64,000 nt of DNA, from contig CAVWNV010000003.1 in assembly GCA_963756515.1 (NCBI GenBank), forward strand, positions 186,001 through 250,000, in the 5' to 3' direction. Position numbers and translations under genes: made by a program. A model generated the notes under the pieces. The model searched no databases, was not told the origin of the DNA, and saw only the letters and a program-made list of their open reading frames with translations. Below, one piece after another: positions 8,311 to 16,632 of this stretch; position 1 is the first letter of the stretch, and every line of letters begins with the position of its first letter. This DNA comes from Bog-756 sp963756515. Lineage in GTDB: Bacteria; Actinomycetota; Acidimicrobiia; Acidimicrobiales; RAAP-2.

Positions 8311-8670
8311 CTACTCGACCAGCCGACCTATCTGGAGCGATGCGCCGCTCTCCCCGGCCCCCGAGTCTTCGGCCGCAGCTTCGATGGCGGTGATGGGGCC
8401 GGAGGTGAACAGGTAGGTCCGGAGGTGGCGGTCGAGCACCGGATCGTGGCGCCGCAGCCATTCCAGCGTCATGGCGGCGTGCTCCTTCTCCTCGTCACGG
8501 TTGTGCGCCAGCACCGCGGCCAGGTCGGGGTCGTCGGTCGCCTCCACCCGCTGGTCGTACCAGTCGACGGCCTCCAGCTCCTCCTGGATGGACACGATGG
8601 CGCGATGCCGGTCGATGGCCTCGGTCGACAGTCGGTCCTCGGGCTCGTGCAACCCCGCGCTCTGTGCCAT
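8311..8670 (-). CDS. Encapsulated ferritin (EncFtn) with C-terminal encapsulin-targeting peptide
   Basis: A 119-residue two-helix ferritin-like protein. The ferroxidase residues of the Rhodospirillum rubrum EncFtn family (Glu32, Trp38, Glu62, His65) fall at Glu31, Trp37, Glu61 and His64, inside EELEAVDWYDQR and HNRDEEKEHAAM. EncFtn forms an annular decamer that oxidises Fe(II) inside an encapsulin nanocompartment. The tail ends ASLQIGRLVE after an Ala/Gly/Ser/Glu linker, resembling the SLxIGxL cargo-loading peptide that docks on the shell wall. No encapsulin shell gene is visible in this window, although in most genomes the two genes are adjacent. The ATG at 8670 has AGGAGAG five bases upstream. 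Confidence 0.92.
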   Translation of the reverse strand: MAQSAGLHEPEDRLSTEAIDRHRAIVSIQEELEAVDWYDQRVEATDDPDLAAVLAHNRDEEKEHAAMTLEWLRRHDPVLDRHLRTYLFTSGPITAIEAAAEDSGAGESGASLQIGRLVE

Positions 8671-8772
8671 GGACTCTCCTCGCGGTCGGACCGGTTGGGC
8701 TTCGCTGCTCGATGGGGAGCAACCGTTGCTCCGGGCCAGGCTACAAGAACGGCCAGAGTCGGGCCGGACCCG

Positions 8773-9399
8773 TCAACGGGCGCCGCGGGTCCGGAACTGG
8801 ACGCTGATGCGGGGACCGACCGGGCGCATCGTCTTCGGGACACAGTGCTCCCAGGTCTGCTGAAACTGGCCTCCCATGACCAGCAGGTCGCCGGCGCCCA
8901 GGTGGTGGCGGAGGGTCGGCCCACCGGACGCCGCGCGGATAAGAAAGGTCCGCCGCGCTCCGAGGGAGATGATGGCGACCAGGGTGTCGGACCGGGTGTG
9001 CTGGCCTATGCGGTCGCTGTGCCAGGCCACGCTGTCCCGACCGTCTCGGTAGAGGCAGAGACCGGTGGTGCACAGCTCCCCCGTTTCCCCGGTGGCATAG
9101 TGGCGGTTGAGGACGTGGCGCGTGGCGGCCAGCGTCGGGTGCGGAAGCTCGTCCCGTTCCTCGTAGAACGAGATCTTGCGTGGCACGACCAAAGTCCGGT
9201 TGTACATCGGTCGCTCCTCGAGCCGCCACGGAACGGCACCGACAAGATGCTCGAACAGGAGATCCTGTCGTTTGATCCATTCAGGTCGGTACTCGATCCA
9301 GGCCCCTCCGCCCAGTGCCGTCCTGGTGTCTGGGGGACCGATCGGCCCCACCTCCACCTCATCTCCGAGGTCGAACAGAGACCGCTGCCACAGGACCAT
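8773..9399 (-). CDS. AlkB-family Fe(II)/2-oxoglutarate dioxygenase
   Basis: A 208-residue protein with the AlkB dioxygenase core. The iron ligands are His127 and Asp129 in AWHSDRIG and His185 in TWEHCVPK; the 2-oxoglutarate arginines are in PRISVQFR (Arg197 and Arg203). AlkB homologues remove methyl groups from 1-methyladenine or 3-methylcytosine in nucleic acids. This branch (ALKBH2/3-like, with the R(x)5R motif spaced as here) is the DNA-repair type. It is divergent from the metallopeptidase gene across 127 bp and lies 102 bp upstream of the ferritin gene on the same strand. Confidence 0.9.
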   Translation of the reverse strand: MVLWQRSLFDLGDEVEVGPIGPPDTRTALGGGAWIEYRPEWIKRQDLLFEHLVGAVPWRLEERPMYNRTLVVPRKISFYEERDELPHPTLAATRHVLNRHYATGETGELCTTGLCLYRDGRDSVAWHSDRIGQHTRSDTLVAIISLGARRTFLIRAASGGPTLRHHLGAGDLLVMGGQFQQTWEHCVPKTMRPVGPRISVQFRTRGAR

Positions 9400-9526
9400 C
9401 GACGAGACAGTCTACCCGAACACCTGTTCGTCTCCGACGTGCGGGCCGGTAGGAGTGGATGCCCCATCCCACGGGTAGGGTCGAAGACCTCCCTCCCGCC
9501 GACGCCACGACCCGATCGGATCTCCC

Positions 9527-10576
9527 ATGCGCGTGTTCACCTGCGACAGCTGCGGTCAGCTGGTGTTCTTCGACAACAGCCAGTGTCTCCGGTGCCACGC
9601 ACCCCTCGGTTACGTCCACGACCGGCGCGACGTGGTGGCGCTTACCGAGGTGGCACCGGACCACCTCGTGGACCTAACCAGCCCGATCACGGCGTGGCAG
9701 CGCTGTGCCACCGAGGCCGCGACCGGTTGCAACTGGCTGGTCCCGGCCGGGACCGACGCACTGTGTGCATCGTGCGCGCTGACCCGGACCCGACCTGCGG
9801 ACGGGGACACCGAGGGCATGGCCGAGCTGGTGCACGGGGAGATGGCCAAGCGCCGGCTCATTTTCCAGCTGGCCGAGGTGGGACTTCCGATCGTGCCCCG
9901 TGACGAACAGGCCGGCAGGGGCCTGGCCTTCGATCTCCTCTCCAGCACCGAGACCAAAGTCATCACTGGGCACGACAACGGCGTCATCACCCTCGACCTG
10001 GCCGAGGCCGACCCCGAACACCGTGAGCGACTCCGCCAGCAGTTGAGTGAGCCGTACCGGACGCTTTTGGGCCACTTCCGCCACGAGATCGGTCATTACT
10101 ACTGGCCAATCCTGGTCAATGACCCTGACGCGGTGAATGCTCGCCGGGTCCTGTTCGGAGATGACCGGGAGGACTACGCCACCGCGGTGGCGCGCCACTA
10201 CGACGCCCCTCCCGACCTCGACCGATCCTGGTCGGGGACCTACATCAGCCGGTATGCCACCATGCACCCCTACGAGGACTGGGCCGAGACCTTCGCCCAC
10301 TACCTGCACATCCTCGACACCCTCCAGACGGCCGACAGCTTCGGTCTCGGGGCCACCTACCCGTCGGGACAACGTCGCACCCGCCCCGGAGCCCACCCGA
10401 CCCGACCCGACGGCACCAGCTCGTTCGGCGACGTCGTCGACAGCTGGCTCGAGCTCTCCTATGCCCTCAACCAGATCAACCGGTCGATGGGGCACGATGA
10501 CCTCTATCCGTTCGTGCTGGCGCCGACGGTCATCCGCAAACTGGCCTTCGTCGACCTCATGGTGCACCGGACCTGA
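9527..10576 (+). CDS. Zinc-ribbon plus putative zinc metallopeptidase
   Basis: A 349-residue two-domain protein. Residues 1-90 contain zinc-ribbon cysteines (CDSCGQ, CLRCHA, later RCATEAATGCNW and CASCAL). Residues 100-345 form the putative zinc-binding metallopeptidase domain found in many proteobacteria and actinobacteria, with HEIGHYYW at 186-193 as the zinc site. A downstream Glu in EDWAETFAHYLHI is the probable third ligand, as in gluzincins. There is no signal peptide, so it acts in the cytosol. Substrate unknown. It converges on the B12 operon; no clear terminator was seen in the 75-bp gap. Confidence 0.88.
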   Translation: MRVFTCDSCGQLVFFDNSQCLRCHAPLGYVHDRRDVVALTEVAPDHLVDLTSPITAWQRCATEAATGCNWLVPAGTDALCASCALTRTRPADGDTEGMAELVHGEMAKRRLIFQLAEVGLPIVPRDEQAGRGLAFDLLSSTETKVITGHDNGVITLDLAEADPEHRERLRQQLSEPYRTLLGHFRHEIGHYYWPILVNDPDAVNARRVLFGDDREDYATAVARHYDAPPDLDRSWSGTYISRYATMHPYEDWAETFAHYLHILDTLQTADSFGLGATYPSGQRRTRPGAHPTRPDGTSSFGDVVDSWLELSYALNQINRSMGHDDLYPFVLAPTVIRKLAFVDLMVHRT

Positions 10577-10651
10577 GGAATCTGGTGGCGACGGTGGTGT
10601 CTGCCCCGTGGCGCCTCCGCCAGCCGGCCGGGCCCGACCACCCCACACCGA

Positions 10652-12469
10652 CTACACGTCGACCGGTCCCCTCCCCAGCGGCCCCGCGTCGACCGTAGCC
10701 ATACTGGCCCTGATGCGGGCCGCCGTGAGCACCATCTGCGTGGCCAGCAGGGCCCCGGCGCCCTCGCCGGAGCGGAATCGCAGTGACAGCAGGGGTTCCA
10801 TCCCCAGGTGGGTCAGGACCTGTTCGTGCGCCCGCTCGCGACTCCGCTGGCCGGCCACCAGGTGGGCGGCCGCAGCGGGCTCGATGGCCACGGCGCTCAC
10901 GGCCGCCACCGAAGTGACCAGCCCGTCCAGCACGACCAGCGCGCCGGCCTCGGCCGCCCCGAGCACGAGTCCGGCCAGGACCACGATTTCCGGACCACCG
11001 AGCGCGGCCAGAGCGATGAGCGGATCGGCCAGGCGCGGACCACGTTCCGAGCGGACCCGCGACAGCGCGGCGGCAATGGTGGCCCGTTTGCGGTCGAGCG
11101 TCCCGGTGTCGCCCCCGGCACCCAGCCCGAGCACCTCGGAGACCTCGAGACCCAGCTGACCGGCGGCCAGCGCCGCGGCCACCGTCGTGTTCCCGATGCC
11201 CACCTCGCCCAACGCCACAACCCGACGTCCGAACCCGGCCCCGAGGTCGCGGGCGGCAGCCAAGAGGTTCGCCACGTCACTCACCGACAGCGCGTCGGCC
11301 AGGGCCAGATCGCCCCGCGCGTCCACCGGTCGGAGGTGTTGAGCTCCCCGGACCGGTCGGCCGCGCACACCGGCGTCGACGGCCAGGACCTCGGCGCCGA
11401 CCGCGGCGGCGAGGGAGGCGCCGAGCGAGCGTCCGGCGACGGTGGCGTCCAGGACGTCCCGGGTCACGTCGTCGGCGTAGGTTGACACTCGGTGGCTGGT
11501 AACCGGATGGTCGGCCCCGACCAGGACGAACCGAACCGGCGCCTGGGGGACGAGGCCCAGTGCACCGAGACGGTCGACGGCACGGTCCAGCACCCCCAGC
11601 GAGCCCGGCGGGGTCAGCAGTCGGTCGGCGTGGTCGCGGGTGCCCACGATGGCCACGGGCCCGGGGCTCCTGATCCTCGACACCGGGGGGGGCGGCTCGT
11701 CCGTCGGCCAGCGCTCATGCAGCACCACCTCCTCGACCGGCTGGCGTGTCGACCAGCCGGCCCGGGCCAGCCCAGGGTCAGGTGGACGTTCGTCGGGCCA
11801 GCCCACGCACAGCCAGCCCAGGGTCTCGACACCTTGGGGGATGCCGAGCAGCTGCGCCAGGTCGTCGGGACGGAACAGCGTCACCCATCCCACGCCGAGA
11901 CCCTCGGCTCTGGCCGCCAGCCACAGGTTCTCAATGGCGCAGGCACAGGACCACAGGTCGGTGTCGACGTATGTGGCCCGTCCGAGCACTCCTTGGGCCG
12001 GCACACGCCGGTCACAGCACACCACCACTCCCAACGGCGCCTCGCGGACCCCCTCGAGCTGCAGGTCCAGCATCTGCGCCGTGGCGCCCGGGTCCATGCC
12101 GGCGGCCTGGCGGTGGCGCTCCCGATCAGCCAGCACGGCCGCCCGATCGCGGGTGGCCGGGTCCCGGACGAGGATGAACCGCCATGGCTGGGAGTGGCCC
12201 ACCGAGGGGGCGGCATGAGCCGCCCCGAGCAGCCGCCCGACGATCTCGGGCGGGACAGGGTCGTGACGGAATCGCCTGATGTCGCGGCGGGACTCGACGA
12301 CGTCGTATAGGGCACGGCGCTGGTCGGGGTCGAAGGCCCAGCCCCGGGGATCGGCGGCCCGCTCGGCCGACGTAGTTCGATCGCCGATCACGGGAACCGG
12401 CCGCGACCACCGTCGGGTTTCGGTTGGCCCCACGCCCTCCAATCGGGCGTCTCCACCGTGCCCGTTCAT
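10652..12469 (-). CDS. bluB-cobT: Fused 5,6-dimethylbenzimidazole synthase / nicotinate-nucleotide:DMB phosphoribosyltransferase (BluB-CobT)
   Basis: A 605-residue fusion. Residues about 45-255 are BluB, the flavin-destroying nitroreductase-fold enzyme that cannibalises FMN to make the B12 lower ligand DMB (SRRDIRRF, APSVGHSQPWRF, GVGWVTLF). Residues about 260-605 are CobT, which converts DMB to alpha-ribazole phosphate (LTPPGSLG, GEVGIGNTT, GLGAGGDTG, LDGLVTS); the catalytic Glu lies in GEGAGA near the C-terminus. Fusion should channel DMB directly to activation. The ATG at 12469 overlaps the cobQ stop by ATGA, indicating translational coupling. This is the last gene of the riboswitch-led operon. 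Confidence 0.93.
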   Translation of the reverse strand: MNGHGGDARLEGVGPTETRRWSRPVPVIGDRTTSAERAADPRGWAFDPDQRRALYDVVESRRDIRRFRHDPVPPEIVGRLLGAAHAAPSVGHSQPWRFILVRDPATRDRAAVLADRERHRQAAGMDPGATAQMLDLQLEGVREAPLGVVVCCDRRVPAQGVLGRATYVDTDLWSCACAIENLWLAARAEGLGVGWVTLFRPDDLAQLLGIPQGVETLGWLCVGWPDERPPDPGLARAGWSTRQPVEEVVLHERWPTDEPPPPVSRIRSPGPVAIVGTRDHADRLLTPPGSLGVLDRAVDRLGALGLVPQAPVRFVLVGADHPVTSHRVSTYADDVTRDVLDATVAGRSLGASLAAAVGAEVLAVDAGVRGRPVRGAQHLRPVDARGDLALADALSVSDVANLLAAARDLGAGFGRRVVALGEVGIGNTTVAAALAAGQLGLEVSEVLGLGAGGDTGTLDRKRATIAAALSRVRSERGPRLADPLIALAALGGPEIVVLAGLVLGAAEAGALVVLDGLVTSVAAVSAVAIEPAAAAHLVAGQRSRERAHEQVLTHLGMEPLLSLRFRSGEGAGALLATQMVLTAARIRASMATVDAGPLGRGPVDV

Positions 12470-13974
12470 CGACGTCCCCGTTCGATCAGGCCGACGAGTG
12501 CGGCCAGATCGGTGTGCATCTCGAGCAGGTCGGCGAACCGGTCGATCTGCGCGTCCCGTGCTGCCTGGAACGGTCGTCCGCCCGGCACGAACTGCTTGTT
12601 CCGTCGGCCGGCCACCTGGCCCAGGAAGGACGCCCGGAAGGCATCCTCCTCGAACAGTCCGTGGAGACTCGTCCCCCACACCCCGGCGCCCACATCGGCG
12701 GCACCTTCGCGCTCATGTCCATAGTGATCGTCGAGCTCGAACCACGGGTTCACCGTAGCCTCAGGCTCGGGTCGGCCGTGGCGGATCTCATAGCCCCTCA
12801 CCGGACGGCCGTCGGCCGTCCCCCGTCGTTGTCGGGTCACCTTCTGTTCGGCGAAGCGGGTGATCACGGGGATCCGTCCCAGTCCGTCGACCACACCAGC
12901 ACCCGACTCGACATCGTCCAGGATGGAGCGCCCGAGCATCTGGTAACCGGCGCAGATGCCGACCACGGAGCTCCCTCGGCGCCCGGCGCGGTCGATGGCG
13001 CGGTCCAGCCGGGTCGTTCGCAGCCAGGCCAGGTCGGCCACCGTGCTCTTCGACCCGGGCAGGATGACGAGATCCGGGTCGCCTAGTCCCGACGGGTGGT
13101 CGAAGAAGCGGACACCGACCCCGGGTTCGATGGCCAGGGCGTCGAGATCGGTGAAGTTGGACAGGTGGGGTAGGCGGCACACGGCGATGTCGAGCCGGTC
13201 GACCTCCGGGTCGGAGGACCCGGAGGTCCGATAGTCCTCGAGGGCCAGAGAGTCCTCGGCATCGAGGAGGAGCCGACCGGCATGGGGCAGAACCCCGAGG
13301 CACTGGATTCCTGTCCGGCGCTCGAGGTCGTCGATGGCCGGCTGGAGCACTCCCCTGTCCCCTCGGAACTTGTTGATCACAAATCCGCCGATGGCGTCGC
13401 GCCTGTCGTCGGGGAGAAGCGCCAGCGTCCCGTAGAGGGCGGCGAACACTCCCCCGCGCTCGATGTCCCCGACCAGGACCGCCGGAATTCCGGCGGTCGC
13501 GGCCAGGCCCAGGTTGACCAAGTCGTTGGCCATGAAATTCGGTTCGGCCGGACTCCCGGCCCCTTCGGCCACGACCACGTCGAATCGGTCACGCAGGCCG
13601 GCGAGCGCCGACAGCACGACGGCCTGGAGGTCCACCTTGGCCACCTGGAACGCCGCGGCGTCGAGGTGATCGACGGGACGGCCCATGACGATGACCTGGC
13701 TGACCCGGTCACTGGTCGGTTTGAGGAGCACCGGGTTCATTTCCACTTCGGGCGTCGTCCCCGCCGCCAAGGCCTGCAGGGCCTGCGAACGGCCGATCTC
13801 GTGACCCGACTCGGTGACATAGGAGTTGAGGGCCATGTTCAGTCCCTTGAACGGGGCCACCCGGACCCGGCACCGGTGGAGCAGTCGACACAGCCCGGCT
13901 ACCACCTTGCTCTTGCCGACGTCGCTGGCCGTACCGCAGACCATCAGCGCCCCCGAGGTCGCGGGCCCGGTCAT
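12466..13974 (-). CDS. cobQ: Cobyric acid synthase (adenosylcobyrinate a,c-diamide amidotransferase)
   Basis: A 502-residue glutamine amidotransferase that amidates four side chains (b, d, e, g) of adenosylcobyrinate a,c-diamide to give adenosylcobyric acid. The N-terminal half is a dethiobiotin-synthetase-like ATPase with P-loop GTASDVGKS at residues 14-22. The C-terminal half is a class-I GATase with nucleophile Cys341 in GICAGYQML and His438 in GTSLHGLFEED. Length is normal for the family. The start at 13974 overlaps the cobD stop by ATGA. Its presence means the strain can use incomplete corrinoids as well as salvaged cobinamide. Confidence 0.96.
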   Translation of the reverse strand: MTGPATSGALMVCGTASDVGKSKVVAGLCRLLHRCRVRVAPFKGLNMALNSYVTESGHEIGRSQALQALAAGTTPEVEMNPVLLKPTSDRVSQVIVMGRPVDHLDAAAFQVAKVDLQAVVLSALAGLRDRFDVVVAEGAGSPAEPNFMANDLVNLGLAATAGIPAVLVGDIERGGVFAALYGTLALLPDDRRDAIGGFVINKFRGDRGVLQPAIDDLERRTGIQCLGVLPHAGRLLLDAEDSLALEDYRTSGSSDPEVDRLDIAVCRLPHLSNFTDLDALAIEPGVGVRFFDHPSGLGDPDLVILPGSKSTVADLAWLRTTRLDRAIDRAGRRGSSVVGICAGYQMLGRSILDDVESGAGVVDGLGRIPVITRFAEQKVTRQRRGTADGRPVRGYEIRHGRPEPEATVNPWFELDDHYGHEREGAADVGAGVWGTSLHGLFEEDAFRASFLGQVAGRRNKQFVPGGRPFQAARDAQIDRFADLLEMHTDLAALVGLIERGRR

Positions 13975-14963
13975 CTCCCCGTAGCCCCCCGACCCTTCCG
14001 GCTGCCCCCCGGGGGCAGCCGTTCCGGCCGAGACTCGAGATCGACCTCCGCCAGAACGGAGGCCAGACGGACCAGCCCGTTGGCCGAGGGCACCGCCATC
14101 CTCGTGACCTCCGGCATCCCGAAGGTGGTGCAGTCCCGCACCACGATCCCGTGGGGTGCGAGCAGCTCTCGCAGACCCGGACGATCGACCAGGACCCAGT
14201 TGGCATCGGACGGGCGAGCGGACAGACCGTGGGACGCCAGCTCGTCGACGAGCTGGCCCCGGAGCGTGGCGACGGCCGCGGACCATGTCGCCAGGTCAGC
14301 CGTCTCGAGCAGCTCGGGGAGCACGGCGAGAGCCGGGCCGTTGACCGACCATGCCGGCTGCCGGCCCCGGCATTCGGCCACCAGTCCGGGATCGCCCAGC
14401 ACGTAGCCGAGTCTGAGGCCCGGACAGGCGAACAGTTTGGTCAGCGAGCCCACCACCACCGCTCCGGGGTCTCCCCTCGTCCACCGGCCGGTGGCCAGGG
14501 GATAGAAGGCCTCGTCCCACACGTCGGCGGCATCCGAGGGTGCGGCCAGCAGTCCAGTCGGGTTGTGGGGATTGGATCGCCAGTAGGGACCGGATCCTCG
14601 CGGATGGAGGGCGAACTCCGGCTCGTCGACTCGCCCGCCCATGACCGACGCCACCAGGCCGATGGCTTCGGAGCCGCCGTTGGTCACCAGTAGCCGGTCC
14701 CGGTCAACGCCCATGGCGCGGGCCAGGGCTGTGGTGGCGGTCGACCCGTCGGGGTAGTTCCGGACCGCGCCCAGGTGGCGGGCCACCACCGGGACCGGGT
14801 CGGGAGCCACCGGGTTGAGCGAGGCGGAAAGGTCGAGCACCCTGTCGGGGTCCAGACCCAGGGCCGCGGCAACAGCCGGGCCGTCCCCTCCGTGGGCGGA
14901 GGGTCCGGGGGTCCGGGCGGGCGCGGGGTCGACGACGCGAATCAACGCCGACTCTTCCGCCAT
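13971..14963 (-). CDS. cobD: Threonine-phosphate decarboxylase / CobC-like PLP enzyme
   Basis: A 330-residue fold-type-I PLP enzyme that makes (R)-1-aminopropan-2-ol phosphate, the B12 linker. It has HGGDGPAVAAALG at the N-terminus, LSASLNPVAPDPVP, TNGGSEA, SNPHNPTG and the PLP-lysine in GSLTKLFACPGLRLGY. It is shorter than Salmonella CobD: the segment between the TNGGSEA helix and the NPTG loop lacks roughly 30 residues and reads PEFALHPRGSGPYW, a compact form whose consequences are unknown. It overlaps cbiB by 22 bases and cobQ by 4. Confidence 0.93.
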   Translation of the reverse strand: MAEESALIRVVDPAPARTPGPSAHGGDGPAVAAALGLDPDRVLDLSASLNPVAPDPVPVVARHLGAVRNYPDGSTATTALARAMGVDRDRLLVTNGGSEAIGLVASVMGGRVDEPEFALHPRGSGPYWRSNPHNPTGLLAAPSDAADVWDEAFYPLATGRWTRGDPGAVVVGSLTKLFACPGLRLGYVLGDPGLVAECRGRQPAWSVNGPALAVLPELLETADLATWSAAVATLRGQLVDELASHGLSARPSDANWVLVDRPGLRELLAPHGIVVRDCTTFGMPEVTRMAVPSANGLVRLASVLAEVDLESRPERLPPGGSRKGRGATGR

Positions 14964-15883
14964 GGGAGCGTCCCCACCGTTACCAGGGAGGCCGCCATCG
15001 CCGACCCGACATCGTGGGACAGGCTGACGGCCCGGTGGATGTCCGCGGATTCGACGGCTCTACCGTCACCGAGCGGCGGCCGGAGCTCGACCCGGTCGCC
15101 GTAGCGGTTCTCGCCACCGAGCCGGAGCCCCAGGGCCGCGGCGAAGGCCGCCTCGGCCACACCAGCGTTCGGGGACGGGTGAGCAGGGGCCTGGCGGCGA
15201 ACGGCGTGGGCCACGCTTCCAGCCCTCCCCGGCCGCACCAGAGCCACCAGCACCGCGGTGAAGCGGGCCGGGAGCCATGCCATGGCATCGTCGAGCCGGG
15301 CACTGGCCCACCCGAAGTCGGTATAGCGGTCCGAGCGATGGCCGACCATGGCATCGAGGGTATTGACGGCACGGTGGGCCAGAACACCGGGCGCACCGGC
15401 CAGGGCGGCCCACAGGGCCGGGGCCACCACGGCGTCGACGGTGTTCTCCGCCACGGACTCGACCACCGCCCTGGCTACTTCTTTCTCGTCCAGACCGGTG
15501 GGGTCCCGCCCGACCAGCGACGGCAGGAAGGCTCGTGCCCGGTCGAGGTCGCCGGCGTCCAGGGCCTCCCCGATGCCGGTGGCCGTGTCGGCCAGCGAGT
15601 GGCCGGCCACCGCCATGGTGGTCGCGACGGCGGTGGAGCGTACGGCCACACCGGCGCCGACGCCGAGGGCGGTCCCGGTGAGGGCGAAGACCACTCCCGC
15701 ACTGCGTCGGTCCCGGTAGAGGTAGGACTCGATGCCGGTCATGGTGCGCCCGAAGAGCGCTACCGGGTGCACGGCGGAGGGAGGCTCGGGCAGGGCTCCG
15801 TCGACCAGGATGCCGACGGCGGCACCGAGCAGACGGGACCGGGCGGTGCTGATGGAAACGGCGGCGCGGTGGGAACGCGTCAC
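14942..15883 (-). CDS. cbiB: Adenosylcobinamide-phosphate synthase, membrane protein
   Basis: A 313-residue polytopic membrane protein of the CbiB/CobD family that attaches aminopropanol (phosphate) to adenosylcobyric acid. Characteristic stretches are HPVALFGRTM near residue 40, ARAFLPSLVGRDPTGL with the family SLVGRD(T) motif, SVAENTVDAVVAPALWA, and RAVNTLDAMVGHRSDRYTDFGW. The start is GTG at 15883, overlapping the cobS stop as GTGA. CbiB acts directly after CobQ or CbiZ in the pathway. Confidence 0.95.
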   Translation of the reverse strand: MTRSHRAAVSISTARSRLLGAAVGILVDGALPEPPSAVHPVALFGRTMTGIESYLYRDRRSAGVVFALTGTALGVGAGVAVRSTAVATTMAVAGHSLADTATGIGEALDAGDLDRARAFLPSLVGRDPTGLDEKEVARAVVESVAENTVDAVVAPALWAALAGAPGVLAHRAVNTLDAMVGHRSDRYTDFGWASARLDDAMAWLPARFTAVLVALVRPGRAGSVAHAVRRQAPAHPSPNAGVAEAAFAAALGLRLGGENRYGDRVELRPPLGDGRAVESADIHRAVSLSHDVGSAMAASLVTVGTLPWRKSRR

Positions 15884-16632
15884 TTGGCCACCGCCACCAG
15901 AAGGCCCACCGTCTCGCCGATGACCCCGGCGGCACCGAGGACGTCACCCGTGAACCCCCCTATCCGGCGCCAGGCCAGCCACCCCACCCCGGCGGCGGCC
16001 ACGGCTTCCGCTCCCACCCCGGCCAGGCCCCAGACACCCCGACCCAGCGCGGCGAGCACGCCGGCCAACAGCGCGCCACCGGCCAGGGCCATGGTCGAGC
16101 CGACGCCAAGGGGCAACGGGTGCCCCGACCCGGGCGCGGTTCCGCCGGTCGGGGAGGCGACGAACGCCGTGGCCAGGCCGCCCTCGGGCCGGGCGTACGG
16201 CATGGTCCGGGCCATGACCGCCATGGCCGTGCGCGACCCGCACCACAATCCGGCCACCACCAGCGGGCGGGCCGGCGTGGTGGTGAACGCCCCGAACCGG
16301 AGCAGCAGCACCGCTACCAGCGCCACGCCTCCGAAGGCACCCACGGCAGGGTCACGGAGCACCTGGAGCCGGCGGATCCGGTCCATCGGGGGAACGAGGC
16401 CGTCGGCCGCGTCGGCCAGGCCGTCCAGGTGCAGGCCCCCGGTGAGGACGGCGTCCACCACCACGGTCACCGCGCCGCCCACGATCGGCGCCCAGGCCCG
16501 GTCGGCCAGCCACCACACTCCGCCGACGGCCAGGCCGATGGCGGCACCGACCACGGGAAACCAGTCGAAGGTGCGCGGTGTCGGGACGCCTCCCCGTCCG
16601 ATGGGCGTGAGGAAAGCCAGCGCACGGCGCAT
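15880..16632 (-). CDS. cobS: Adenosylcobinamide-GDP ribazoletransferase (cobalamin synthase), membrane protein
   Basis: A 250-residue integral membrane enzyme that joins alpha-ribazole to AdoCbi-GDP, the last assembly step of the nucleotide loop. It has the family TPIGRGGVP opening, FPVVGAAIGL, the hallmark TGGLHLDGLADAADGL with acidic residues for metal/GDP binding near residue 70, and LRDPAVGAFGGVALV. The ATG overlaps the cobU stop by one base (TGATG). It requires the products of CobU and of the CobT half of the fusion protein. Confidence 0.96.
   Translation of the reverse strand: MRRALAFLTPIGRGGVPTPRTFDWFPVVGAAIGLAVGGVWWLADRAWAPIVGGAVTVVVDAVLTGGLHLDGLADAADGLVPPMDRIRRLQVLRDPAVGAFGGVALVAVLLLRFGAFTTTPARPLVVAGLWCGSRTAMAVMARTMPYARPEGGLATAFVASPTGGTAPGSGHPLPLGVGSTMALAGGALLAGVLAALGRGVWGLAGVGAEAVAAAGVGWLAWRRIGGFTGDVLGAAGVIGETVGLLVAVAK

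Noticed and set aside
8311..9399. A complete encapsulin nanocompartment locus
   Set aside because: Only the ferritin cargo is present; no HK97-fold shell protein could be recognised in any frame nearby.
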